NCBI RefSeq assembly: GCF_006120725.1
Contig: NZ_SWMU01000001.1
Span: 899,268-963,267, forward strand
DNA: 64,000 bases
Source of the DNA: Mesohalobacter halotolerans
GTDB taxonomy: Bacteria; Bacteroidota; Bacteroidia; Flavobacteriales; Flavobacteriaceae
Direction: 5' to 3'
Shown here: positions 16,857 to 24,773 of the stretch, in pieces
How positions within the stretch are numbered: the first letter of the stretch is position 1
How the letters are laid out: each line of letters starts with the position of its first letter
Translations under genes and position numbers: made by a program
The notes under the pieces: generated by a model
The model's input: the letters and a program-made list of their open reading frames with translations, nothing else
What the model was told of the DNA's origin: nothing
Databases searched by the model: none

Positions 16857-18065
16857 ATGCGATTACACAGAAATCTAGTTTTTGCCGTTGTAGATTGTTT
16901 GCAGCTCATCTTCAATAAAGGCGAATATGCCGATAAGCAATTACGGAAAACCCTGAAGCTCGATAAACGTTGGGGTTCACGTGATAGAGGCTTTATCGCG
17001 GAAACCGTTTATGATATCGTCCGATGGCAAAGGCTTTATGCTAAAATAGGTGACGCGCATAAGCCATATAAACAAGAAGATTTATTTAGGATGTTTGCCG
17101 TCTGGGCAACACTTAAAGGAATTAAGTTGGCGCAGTGGCCGCAATTTCACAACACACCAACCCGTCGCATCAAAGGTCGGTTTGACGAATTATCAAAAAT
17201 CAGGAAATATAAAGCATCCATACCAGATTGGTTGGATGAATTGGGCCTAACAGAACTAGGTAATCTTTGGGAAGAAGAAATATACGCTCAAAATGAAACC
17301 GCTCCTGTCATACTCAGGGCAAACCAATTGCTTACCAATAGAAGTGAACTGATCAAAAGTCTGGCTAATGAAAATATTTATGCACATCCGGTGAAAGGCT
17401 TACAGGATGCAGTTAGACTCAAGGAAAGAGCCGATGTTTTTAAGACCGAGACCTTTAAAAAAGGATGGTTTGAAGTTCAAGACAGCTCTTCACAACAGGT
17501 CACCGAACTCTTAAGTCCAGAACCGGGTCAACGTATTGTTGACACCTGTGCCGGTGCAGGAGGCAAAACCCTTCACATCGCCTCATTGATGCAAAATAAA
17601 GGTCAAATTATTTCACTCGACATATACAAGAAAAAACTAGTCGAACTTAAAAGACGTGCCCGACGTGCCAAAGCATTTAATATTGAAACGCGACACATTG
17701 ACAACAATAAAGTCATTAAAAAATTACACGGGTCTGCAGATGCTGTTCTCATTGATGCTCCATGTAGTGGGTTAGGAGTGTTGCGTCGAAACCCAGATGC
17801 GAAATGGAAATTAAAACCCGATTTTATAACTAAGATCCAACAAACGCAGCAAGAGCTTTTACAAGCCTATTCAAAACTATTGAAACCCAAAGGAACACTG
17901 GTTTACGCAACATGTTCCATCTTGCCTTCAGAAAACACCAAGCAGGTTCAAACTTTCTTAACTTCTGAAGCCGGACAGGGTTTTAAACTTATTGAGGATC
18001 GATCTATCTTAACGCATCAAACAGGGCAGGATGGGTTTTACATGGCAAAATTAAAAAAGGTATAA
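16857..18065 (+). CDS. RsmB/RsmF-family RNA (cytosine-5-)-methyltransferase
   Basis: S-adenosylmethionine-dependent methyltransferase forming m5C in rRNA. SAM-binding motif I is D-T-C-A-G-A-G-G-K-T at about 228-237, motif IV is I-D-A-P-C-S-G-L-G with one catalytic cysteine near 303, and motif VI is Y-A-T-C-S-I with the second cysteine near 352. The N-terminal 140 residues are a NusB-like/RNA-binding helical region, as in RsmB. At 402 residues it suits the family, but the exact target base cannot be read from the sequence. Transcribed from its own likely promoter after the ECF trio. Confidence 0.9.
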   Translation: MRLHRNLVFAVVDCLQLIFNKGEYADKQLRKTLKLDKRWGSRDRGFIAETVYDIVRWQRLYAKIGDAHKPYKQEDLFRMFAVWATLKGIKLAQWPQFHNTPTRRIKGRFDELSKIRKYKASIPDWLDELGLTELGNLWEEEIYAQNETAPVILRANQLLTNRSELIKSLANENIYAHPVKGLQDAVRLKERADVFKTETFKKGWFEVQDSSSQQVTELLSPEPGQRIVDTCAGAGGKTLHIASLMQNKGQIISLDIYKKKLVELKRRARRAKAFNIETRHIDNNKVIKKLHGSADAVLIDAPCSGLGVLRRNPDAKWKLKPDFITKIQQTQQELLQAYSKLLKPKGTLVYATCSILPSENTKQVQTFLTSEAGQGFKLIEDRSILTHQTGQDGFYMAKLKKV

Positions 18066-18127
18066 TATTTGCCTCATGAGTTAATGTAAAAATAGCACAG
18101 ACCATTATCTAAACGGTCAATTTTCAC

Positions 18128-18135
18128 CATATTTG
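18128..18135 (+). promoter_or_regulatory. candidate -7 box CATATTTG before the endonuclease I gene
   Basis: Seven of eight match to TAnnTTTG, ending 24 bases before the ATG at 18160. It overlaps an in-frame TTG at 18133, which makes that TTG unlikely as a start codon. Confidence 0.35.
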
Positions 18136-18159
18136 CAAAACATAATATCATCTAGGACT

Positions 18160-19281
18160 ATGAAAGGAATTTTTACAACATTTTTTATATTAAGTTATAT
18201 TTTGGCCTACGCTCAAGCACCTCAAGGCTATTATGACAACGCTCAAGGTCTGACGGGATTTCAGCTTAAAACAGCTTTAAAAACGATCATTGACGATATT
18301 GATGATGGCAACGGTCAGCCTGTTCATAATCCTCAGCCTTATTCTGATTTAGATTTGGCTTACCCTATCCCTAATTCTGGTTTCATTGATACCTACGGCG
18401 ATTATGATAACGATGGGTTTTTGTTAGATATTTATTCAGAAAACCCGAACGGCTCAGACCCATACAATCACGAGATGGTTACAGACGAGTGTGGCAATTA
18501 CAACGCCGAAGGGGTTTGTTACAATAAAGAACACCTCCTGCCACAATCATTTTTCAATCAGCAATCGCCAATGCGTGGAGATATTCATTATGTTTTTCCA
18601 ACAGATGGCCAGGTAAACGGTTACAGATCTAACTTTCCTTTTGGTGAGGTGAATAATCCCAATCTTACAACCTTAAACGGCAGCAAACGAGGCCCCAATG
18701 TTTTTCCGGGCTATAGCGGTACTGTTTTTGAACCCTTAGACGAGTTTAAAGGTGATATTGCAAGAGGCTTATTTTATTTCGCTACGCGCTACGAAGATCA
18801 GGTGAACTCAAGTGGCTGGGATGATCCCAGCGGCAATGTACTTAATTCAGACAGCAGTCAGTTTTATGATGATTGGTACATTGATTTATTGTTAAATTGG
18901 CATTTAAGCGATCCTGTATCTCAGGAAGAATTAGATAGAAATGAAAATGGATTTACCTTTCAAAACAACCGAAACCCCTTTATTGATAATCCAATTTGGG
19001 TTCAAGCCATATGGGATGAAAATTTCAGTAACGAAGAGTTTCAAAATTATGACATTCAACTTTATCCCAATCCTGTAAGAGGTCAATTTTTAAACATCAA
19101 AATAAAAGGAGTTTCCGATTTAAAAGTAGAGGTTTATAATATTTTTGGGAAAAAGATATTATCTAAAAAACTTAATGATTCTAATACTCAGATTTCAGTA
19201 GAGCAATGGTCTTCGGGAATTTACCTGCTGAAATTGTCAAATAAAAATGTCAAAGAAACTTTTAAGGTTATTGTGCCTTAA
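18160..19281 (+). CDS. secreted endonuclease I family nuclease with T9SS type A sorting domain
   Basis: Extracellular nuclease. Signal peptide MKGIFTTFFILSYILAYAQ (residues 1-19 of the chosen start), then the endonuclease I (EndA-like, beta-beta-alpha metal) domain at about 30-270 with N-K-E-H-L-L-P-Q-S near residue 122 holding the catalytic His, and D-I-H-Y-V-F-P-T-D-G downstream. The last 75 residues are a T9SS type A sorting domain: L-Y-P-N-P, V-E-V-Y-N-I-F-G-K, W-S-S-G-I-Y-L-L-K. So the protein should be secreted through the type IX system and attached to or released from the surface. Likely role: DNA use as nutrient or biofilm DNA turnover. Confidence 0.92.
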   Translation: MKGIFTTFFILSYILAYAQAPQGYYDNAQGLTGFQLKTALKTIIDDIDDGNGQPVHNPQPYSDLDLAYPIPNSGFIDTYGDYDNDGFLLDIYSENPNGSDPYNHEMVTDECGNYNAEGVCYNKEHLLPQSFFNQQSPMRGDIHYVFPTDGQVNGYRSNFPFGEVNNPNLTTLNGSKRGPNVFPGYSGTVFEPLDEFKGDIARGLFYFATRYEDQVNSSGWDDPSGNVLNSDSSQFYDDWYIDLLLNWHLSDPVSQEELDRNENGFTFQNNRNPFIDNPIWVQAIWDENFSNEEFQNYDIQLYPNPVRGQFLNIKIKGVSDLKVEVYNIFGKKILSKKLNDSNTQISVEQWSSGIYLLKLSNKNVKETFKVIVP

Positions 19282-19312
19282 AAAACTCCAAGGAGCTTAA
19301 ACCCCTTGGAGT
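19280..19312 (-). terminator. hairpin terminator between endonuclease I and the TonB receptor gene
   Basis: ACTCCAAGG at 19285-19293 pairs with CCTTGGAGT at 19304-19312 (9 bp). On the minus strand the stem is followed by a run of T, so it best serves the TonB receptor transcript; on the plus strand it lacks a T run but may still help end the nuclease mRNA. Confidence 0.8.
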
Positions 19313-19321
19313 AGTGTGATA

Positions 19322-21616
19322 TTAAAAATCATATTTCACAAAAACACTGGCATTAATACCAGGATCACTCAATCTATCCATCATAGATAGACCGTTTGCG
19401 CCTTGATTTCTGAAGGCAAAATTCAAGTGATCAAAATAAAATTTGTCAAAAACATTCAGCATGGCCACTCCAATATTAAGTTTTTTGGTCAAATTGTAAT
19501 TAGCCTTAAAATCTACTAAAGCATAACCCGGTGTTGATTGAAGTTCGTCAAACGACGATGCCAATTGGCGCTGTTTAGCAACGATTTTATAAAAAATACT
19601 AGCATAAAACTTATCATTCTGATAACTCAGTTCAAAATTACTTCGCAGTGGTGAAGTTAGCGGTAAACTCTCTTTTAAATCTTCGTTTCTTGTATAAACA
19701 TAGGCAACATTAGAATTGAAGTGAAAATTATTGTAAAAATCAAACCCAAAACCAACTTCAAATCCTGTTTTATAAGCTTCATCAAGATTTCGAAACACTT
19801 TGGGATTGGTCGGCTCTACATTGGGCATAAACTTTCGGTCTTTGGTCTCATCGATAATGGCAACAATATAATTTTCAAATAGCGAATAATATGCTGATGC
19901 ATTATAACTTATATTAGAGATAAAACCTTCTGTTTGTAAATTACCACGATAAGCCACTTCAATTTGGTTGTTCACTTCGGCATCTAAGTTTGGATTACCG
20001 ACATATTCAAAGGGATCTTGACCCACTTGAAAGTGATTGATGGCGCGCTCAATCATATTGGCAGAGCGCACACCACGGCCAAAGGCGATTTCTAAGACAT
20101 CTTGGTTTTCTAAGCGCTTTTTTAAGGATATTGTTCCGCTGATGTTGTGCTCATCCCGTTGATCTAAATTAGGGTAGTAGCCTAAAAAATCACTTTCAGG
20201 ATCTTGTATGTCTGAAATTACCACGTCATACCGCAAGCCGGCATTGAAAGAGGTACTTTCATTCACTTGGTATGTTGTTTCTGCGAACAATCCAAAGTCA
20301 TTGATATAACTGTCTTGCCAAATTTTATCTACAAATGCCATCGGTGGATCGAGTGGCATACCCATCATATTTCGTTTGACTAAGCGGTTTCTGACACCCT
20401 CTCTACTGATCAAAAGCGCATCAGCACCTGTGTAAGTTGTCCATTTGTCTGAAAATTTCCATTTCATTTCAAATCTGCCGCCAGCCGTGGTGGCCTCAAC
20501 TGGCGAAACGGCCTCAACAGTTTGAAAATTAGCTCGTCGACTATTGCTCATTAAATGGTCAACAAAAGAGTAATATGCCTTTGCTTTGATATGTTCTAAA
20601 GCTTCGCTGATATTTTTCTTATGGTAATCTAAAGATAAAATACTGGAGTCATCAAAATCGGAATCCATAGGGAGTGATGCGTGTAAGACATCTCTACCAA
20701 ATGATTGTCTCCAGTCAATTTTTAAGCGTTCTTGAGTAGAAAAATTATAACCCAAACGAATGCCATAATCAATGCTTCTAAAGGATGATGGAATTTCGGT
20801 TCCCTCACCATCTTCATAATTGCCGAAGTCACGATAACCATAACTGCCTTTTAGATCAAACTTTTCATTTGAGTATTGTAATTGAGCTAAGTTTACGGAG
20901 TTGTTACCATTTGTTTCGAAACCAGATGAGACACTACCGGAAAGACCATAATTTTCATATTCCGGTTTTTTAGATACCATATTAATGATGCCTCCAAAAG
21001 TTGCGCCATATCTCACAGAATAAGGTCCGCGGATAACTTCAATTTTTTGAATGTCTTCGGGAATAACATGGGTTGTAATAGGGTCCATACGGTTTGGACA
21101 AGCATGCAAAACTTTTGTACCGCCATCGTATTGAATATTAAGCTGCTCGTATTGTGAAGCCCTAAAACTGGGGTCCATGGCATAATTCCCTCTTTTGATG
21201 ATACCAAAACCTTCTACATTTTCAAAGAGATCGGCTACATTTTTGGGTTGTACGACATTTTTACTTAAATCTGGTGTAGTCACGCTCATGGCGGGATCTT
21301 CAAATAATAGTCCACTCACCATGACTTCACCGAGCTCATGCCGTATGGGTTGAAGTCTGATGATTTTATCTGAATTTGCAAGGACTGTAAATTCTATTTT
21401 TTCATAACCCATCCTTAAGATGAGGTAAGTCTCATTGAGGACTAAATTTAGTTTTCCATTCTTTGAAAGGATGGTGTTTTGTGTTTCTGTATTTTGGGCA
21501 TAGACCGATTCCAACGGTTCGCCGGTAGAATGATTAATGACTTTATAGGTAATGGTTTGGGCATAATTTACCCCAAACCAAAGGCTTATACATAAAGCCA
21601 ATAGTATTGATTTCAT
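19322..21616 (-). CDS. TonB-dependent outer membrane receptor, probably for copper (OprC/NosA-like motif)
   Basis: Outer membrane importer of 764 residues. Signal peptide 1-19 (V-N-Y-A-Q), a carboxypeptidase-regulatory-like domain at about 20-95, a plug at about 115-230 with V-I-R-G-P-Y-S-V-R-Y-G, then a 22-strand-type barrel ending K-Y-D-F. The plug contains A-C-P-N-R-M-D-P, with Cys173 and Met177; the same Cys-x3-Met arrangement binds copper in the Pseudomonas receptor OprC. A methionine-rich loop (M-M-G-M-P-L-D-P-P-M, near residue 415) could supply further ligands. This points to copper as substrate, an inference from motif only. It follows a small Cys-containing exported protein gene by 47 bases, probably in one transcript. 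Confidence 0.85.
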   Translation of the reverse strand: MKSILLALCISLWFGVNYAQTITYKVINHSTGEPLESVYAQNTETQNTILSKNGKLNLVLNETYLILRMGYEKIEFTVLANSDKIIRLQPIRHELGEVMVSGLLFEDPAMSVTTPDLSKNVVQPKNVADLFENVEGFGIIKRGNYAMDPSFRASQYEQLNIQYDGGTKVLHACPNRMDPITTHVIPEDIQKIEVIRGPYSVRYGATFGGIINMVSKKPEYENYGLSGSVSSGFETNGNNSVNLAQLQYSNEKFDLKGSYGYRDFGNYEDGEGTEIPSSFRSIDYGIRLGYNFSTQERLKIDWRQSFGRDVLHASLPMDSDFDDSSILSLDYHKKNISEALEHIKAKAYYSFVDHLMSNSRRANFQTVEAVSPVEATTAGGRFEMKWKFSDKWTTYTGADALLISREGVRNRLVKRNMMGMPLDPPMAFVDKIWQDSYINDFGLFAETTYQVNESTSFNAGLRYDVVISDIQDPESDFLGYYPNLDQRDEHNISGTISLKKRLENQDVLEIAFGRGVRSANMIERAINHFQVGQDPFEYVGNPNLDAEVNNQIEVAYRGNLQTEGFISNISYNASAYYSLFENYIVAIIDETKDRKFMPNVEPTNPKVFRNLDEAYKTGFEVGFGFDFYNNFHFNSNVAYVYTRNEDLKESLPLTSPLRSNFELSYQNDKFYASIFYKIVAKQRQLASSFDELQSTPGYALVDFKANYNLTKKLNIGVAMLNVFDKFYFDHLNFAFRNQGANGLSMMDRLSDPGINASVFVKYDF

Positions 21617-21663
21617 GATGTTTTCTTATCAAATTAAACGTGAATTTTATTTTAACGATGAAG

Positions 21664-22056
21664 TCAAATTAAAAACTCAGGTGGTTTGATAAGTTCTTTT
21701 TGATAATCAAAAACATAGAGTTGTGGAGTGAAACCAAAAGCGGATTGATTTTCCCTTAAATCCTTTGAAAGATTGAAGTGGTTGTCTGATTTACAAAGGT
21801 AAAAGACGATTTCTACAGAAGTCATTATCATTACATCTTTTTGTTGATCCTGTTCAGATGAATTTCGTTCGAGTAATTTTGACAACTCACATTTTCCGTC
21901 ACAGTTTAATTCGGGTCTGTCTTTATTGACGCAATAGTTTCCGATAAATGTTTCGGTGAAGGTGATGTAATAAGTCATCACCAATGCTGATTTAAGCGTA
22001 AATAGGCTAATCACCAAGCTCAGGCAAATGCTGATATATTGTCTTCTGAGTAACAC
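21664..22056 (-). CDS. small exported/membrane protein with C-x3-C motif, upstream of the copper-type receptor
   Basis: Protein of 130 residues starting with an N-terminal hydrophobic segment (about 8-28). After it comes a conserved-looking core: Y-I-T-F-T-E-T-F-I-G-N-Y-C-V-N-K, then L-N-C-D-G-K-C-E-L, with Cys42, Cys52 and Cys56. Short proteins with a C-(N/D)-G-K-C motif are common before TonB receptor genes in Bacteroidota but I know no assigned function. The cysteines could bind a metal passed on by the receptor. The start is GTG at 22056, only 4 bases from a TATCTTTG box, so the message may be leaderless. Confidence 0.65.
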   Translation of the reverse strand: MLLRRQYISICLSLVISLFTLKSALVMTYYITFTETFIGNYCVNKDRPELNCDGKCELSKLLERNSSEQDQQKDVMIMTSVEIVFYLCKSDNHFNLSKDLRENQSAFGFTPQLYVFDYQKELIKPPEFLI

Positions 22057-22060
22057 GCCA

Positions 22061-22068
22061 CAAAGATA
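22061..22068 (-). promoter_or_regulatory. -7 box TATCTTTG for the copper-receptor operon
   Basis: Exact TAnnTTTG match on the minus strand, 4 bases before the GTG of the small Cys protein. No TTTG partner was seen at 19-21 bases. Confidence 0.5.
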
Positions 22069-22221
22069 GTTTGAATTATAGAAACGAATGATGACCTTAA
22101 TCAGTAATCCAAGATAAACTTACCAAGAACCTCAATTTCAAAAAAATCAAAGTCTTACCCAACAGCCGATACCGGCATTAAAAATTTTAACTTTTGTTAT
22201 TTAAATTTAGTATAAATAAAA

Positions 22222-22252
22222 TTTGCGCAGTCTGCTCAGAACTTTATATTTG
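22222..22252 (+). promoter_or_regulatory. perfect Bacteroidota promoter of the iron-uptake locus
   Basis: TTTG at 22222-22225, exactly 19 bases, then TATATTTG at 22245-22252. This is a full match to the TTTG-N19-TAnnTTTG consensus, 48 bases before the ATG of the DUF4856 lipoprotein gene. Confidence 0.85.
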
Positions 22253-22300
22253 CAGTGTATTTATAACAAATCTAAATAAAAAGATTAATAACAATTTATA

Positions 22301-23497
22301 ATGAGAAGATCAATTTTAAGTTTGTCGATTTTAGCTTTAATTTTTACATCCTGTAGTGATGATGATAGCGTAACCACTGTAAGTTCAGATGTAGAGGCGC
22401 CAGCATCCTATACATTTGAACGTGAGGGCCAAAGTACAGTAAGCTTTAGCGGTCAAACCACTCGAATTTTAATGGGAGACGAATTAAACACGTCATTATT
22501 AGACAATACGCAAACTGAAACGGAATTGCTTTCCATGTTTGCCCACCAACAGGGTGATTCTGATTTTTTAAATAATGAGCTCAATGCTTCCGATAAAAAT
22601 ATTAGAAGTAAAACTGCGGCCTCCAGAGATTTCTTTTTTACCAATTCTACAGCATCAAATGCGATCAAAACCCAATTTGAAACCTGGATTTCTGAACAAG
22701 TTAACGAAATTTTTACCGCTTGGGATGACACAGCCGCAGAAGGTGTTGCAGGACAAATCCAAGAAGCGGGTGGCGGCTCAATTCGGTATGTTAATGCTAA
22801 AGGCTTAGAATATAATCAAGCAATTATTAAAGGACTTATTGGCGCTCTAATGACCGACCAAATGCTGAACAATTATTTGAGTCCAGCTGTTTTAGACCAA
22901 GCTGATAACATTGCCAATAACGACAACGACATTACCGAAGAAGGGAAAAACTACACCACCATGGAGCACAAATGGGATGAGGCTTTTGGCTACCTTTATG
23001 GCACTGATAATCCTACAAACCCACAGCTTAATCAAGACAGTTTCTTGAACAAATATTTGTCTCGAGTTGAAAATGATGAAGACTTTGCAGGTATAGCTCA
23101 GGAAATTTATGATGCATTCAAACTCGGAAGAGCAGCAATAGTTGCCAAAGAGTACGAATTGAGAGATCAACAGGCTGAACTTATTAAAGAAAAGGTTTCT
23201 GAAATTATTGGTATTAGATCAGTTTATTATTTACAACAAGGGAAAAATTTTCTAGCCAACGATAAAGGAGCTGCTTTTCACGATTTATCTGAAGGGTTTG
23301 GTTTTATTTACAGCCTAAAATTCACAAGACAACCTAATTCTGATAGTCCATATTTTACAGCAAATGAAGTCGATACTATGCTAACATCTTTGTTAGAAGG
23401 CAATGGATTTTGGGATGTTTCTGAGCAAACCTTAGATGATTTTTCAGACCAAATTGCAGCTCGCTTCAACTTTACGGTTGAACAAGCTGCTGACTAA
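22301..23497 (+). CDS. DUF4856 lipoprotein of an iron-uptake-type locus
   Basis: Lipoprotein of 398 residues: signal with lipobox F-T-S-C (Cys18), followed by S-D-D-D-S, which suggests export to the cell surface. The rest is largely helical, with Y-T-F-E-R-E-G-Q-S-T-V-S-F-S-G-Q-T-T-R at the start of the domain, as in DUF4856 proteins, and a M-E-H-K-W-D-E-A-F-G-Y-L-Y-G segment that resembles the substrate-site region of imelysin-like folds. First gene of a locus with an imelysin-like protein, an HTTM protein and a TonB receptor. Role inferred from this company: binding of iron or an iron complex. Confidence 0.85.
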   Translation: MRRSILSLSILALIFTSCSDDDSVTTVSSDVEAPASYTFEREGQSTVSFSGQTTRILMGDELNTSLLDNTQTETELLSMFAHQQGDSDFLNNELNASDKNIRSKTAASRDFFFTNSTASNAIKTQFETWISEQVNEIFTAWDDTAAEGVAGQIQEAGGGSIRYVNAKGLEYNQAIIKGLIGALMTDQMLNNYLSPAVLDQADNIANNDNDITEEGKNYTTMEHKWDEAFGYLYGTDNPTNPQLNQDSFLNKYLSRVENDEDFAGIAQEIYDAFKLGRAAIVAKEYELRDQQAELIKEKVSEIIGIRSVYYLQQGKNFLANDKGAAFHDLSEGFGFIYSLKFTRQPNSDSPYFTANEVDTMLTSLLEGNGFWDVSEQTLDDFSDQIAARFNFTVEQAAD

Positions 23498-23548
23498 TTT
23501 AAAATTAGTTTAAGATTAAATTAATGGGCTATTCGCTGCCTTAACTCA

Positions 23549-23556
23549 TATATTTG
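23549..23556 (+). promoter_or_regulatory. -7 box TATATTTG before the imelysin gene
   Basis: Exact match, 13 bases before the ATG at 23570. No TTTG at the right distance; it may be a second, internal start in the iron locus. Confidence 0.4.
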
Positions 23557-23569
23557 CAAAAATTAAAAA

Positions 23570-24697
23570 ATGATGATGAAACGTATTTTAATAACATTTT
23601 TTTCGGTTTGTCTTCTTCTGTCTTGTAGTTCAGACGACGGTGGTACGGATATCAACAATAATCCAACGGATGGTTTTGACCGACAAGCCATGTTGACCAA
23701 CTGGGCGGATAATATCATTATTCCAGTATATTCAGACCTTAATGCCAAACTCGGAAATATAGTCAATGCGAAAACAAATTTCATAGATCACCCAACTCAG
23801 GCAAAACTAGATAATTTACGAATGGCCTGGCAAGAAGCTTACAAAGTTTGGCAACATGCAGAAATGTTTAATGTTGGTCTTGCTGAAAGCACGAATTATA
23901 TTTTTCAAATGAATGTGTATCCAACCAATGTCAATGATATTGAAAGTAATATTCAATCTCAAAATTATGATTTAGGAAGCGTAAATAATAACGATGCTGT
24001 AGGGTTTCCGGCTGTTGAATATATGTTATATGGATTGGCCGAAACCGACTCTGAAATTTTAAGCTTCTATACCTCATCTACAAATGCTGATAATTATAAA
24101 ACCTATTTGTCAGACTTGGCAGACAGAATGAAAACCCTAACCCAAAGTCTTTTAGATGATTGGAATAACGGATTTCGTGACAGTTTTGTTGCTAATACTG
24201 AAAACTCGGCAACAGGTTCTATCAATTTGATGGTTAACGATTATATTTTTTATTACGAAAAGGGTTTTCGAGCCAACAAATTTGGTATTCCAGCAGGTAA
24301 TTTTTCGCCAAATCCACTGCCAGACCGTGTTGAAGCTTTTTATAAAACTGATTTTTCTAAAACCTTAGCTTTGGAAGGTATTGATGCTATTCAAAACTTC
24401 TTTAATGGTCGTGCATACAACAGCAGTGCTGATGCCGAGGGTTTGAAAGACTACCTCGACTTTCTCAACACCATTAAAGAAGGTGAGGATTTAAGTTCAC
24501 TCATCAACAATCAGTTTGATGAGGCTCGACAAAAAATCAATACTTTAAATGAAAGTTTTGCCCATCAGGTCGAAACCAGTAATGTTGCTATGACCGAAAC
24601 CTTCGATGTCATTCAATTGGCTGTAGTTTTGCTAAAAGTTGATATGCTCCAAGCTTTAGATATTAGCGTAGATTTTGTTGATGCAGATGGCGACTAA
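23570..24697 (+). CDS. imelysin-family (IrpA/M75-like) lipoprotein
   Basis: Iron-regulated surface or periplasmic lipoprotein of 375 residues. Signal with lipobox L-L-S-C (Cys19), then S-S-D-D-G. Imelysin fold features: the helical W-Q-E-A-Y-K-V-W-Q-H-A-E segment, Y-P-T-N-V-N-D-I-E, and V-G-F-P-A-V-E-Y-M-L-Y-G where the family has its G-x-H-x-x-E motif; here the histidine is replaced by proline, as in a subgroup of Bacteroidota homologues. It is therefore unlikely to be a peptidase; the family is linked to iron or haem uptake. It lies 72 bases after the DUF4856 gene and is followed by a strong hairpin. Confidence 0.9.
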   Translation: MMMKRILITFFSVCLLLSCSSDDGGTDINNNPTDGFDRQAMLTNWADNIIIPVYSDLNAKLGNIVNAKTNFIDHPTQAKLDNLRMAWQEAYKVWQHAEMFNVGLAESTNYIFQMNVYPTNVNDIESNIQSQNYDLGSVNNNDAVGFPAVEYMLYGLAETDSEILSFYTSSTNADNYKTYLSDLADRMKTLTQSLLDDWNNGFRDSFVANTENSATGSINLMVNDYIFYYEKGFRANKFGIPAGNFSPNPLPDRVEAFYKTDFSKTLALEGIDAIQNFFNGRAYNSSADAEGLKDYLDFLNTIKEGEDLSSLINNQFDEARQKINTLNESFAHQVETSNVAMTETFDVIQLAVVLLKVDMLQALDISVDFVDADGD

Positions 24698-24728
24698 ACT
24701 TAAGTAAAATAAAATTGAATCAAATTTT

Positions 24729-24761
24729 AAAGGGATTTTCTATACATGAAAATCCCTTTTT
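24729..24761 (+). terminator. hairpin terminator/attenuator inside the iron locus
   Basis: AAAGGGATTTTC at 24729-24740, loop TATACAT, GAAAATCCCTTT at 24748-24759, then TT: a perfect 12-bp stem. It separates the two lipoprotein genes from the HTTM and receptor genes, so downstream genes are either attenuated or have their own start. Confidence 0.8.
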
Positions 24762-24773
24762 AAAGTTTAAAGC

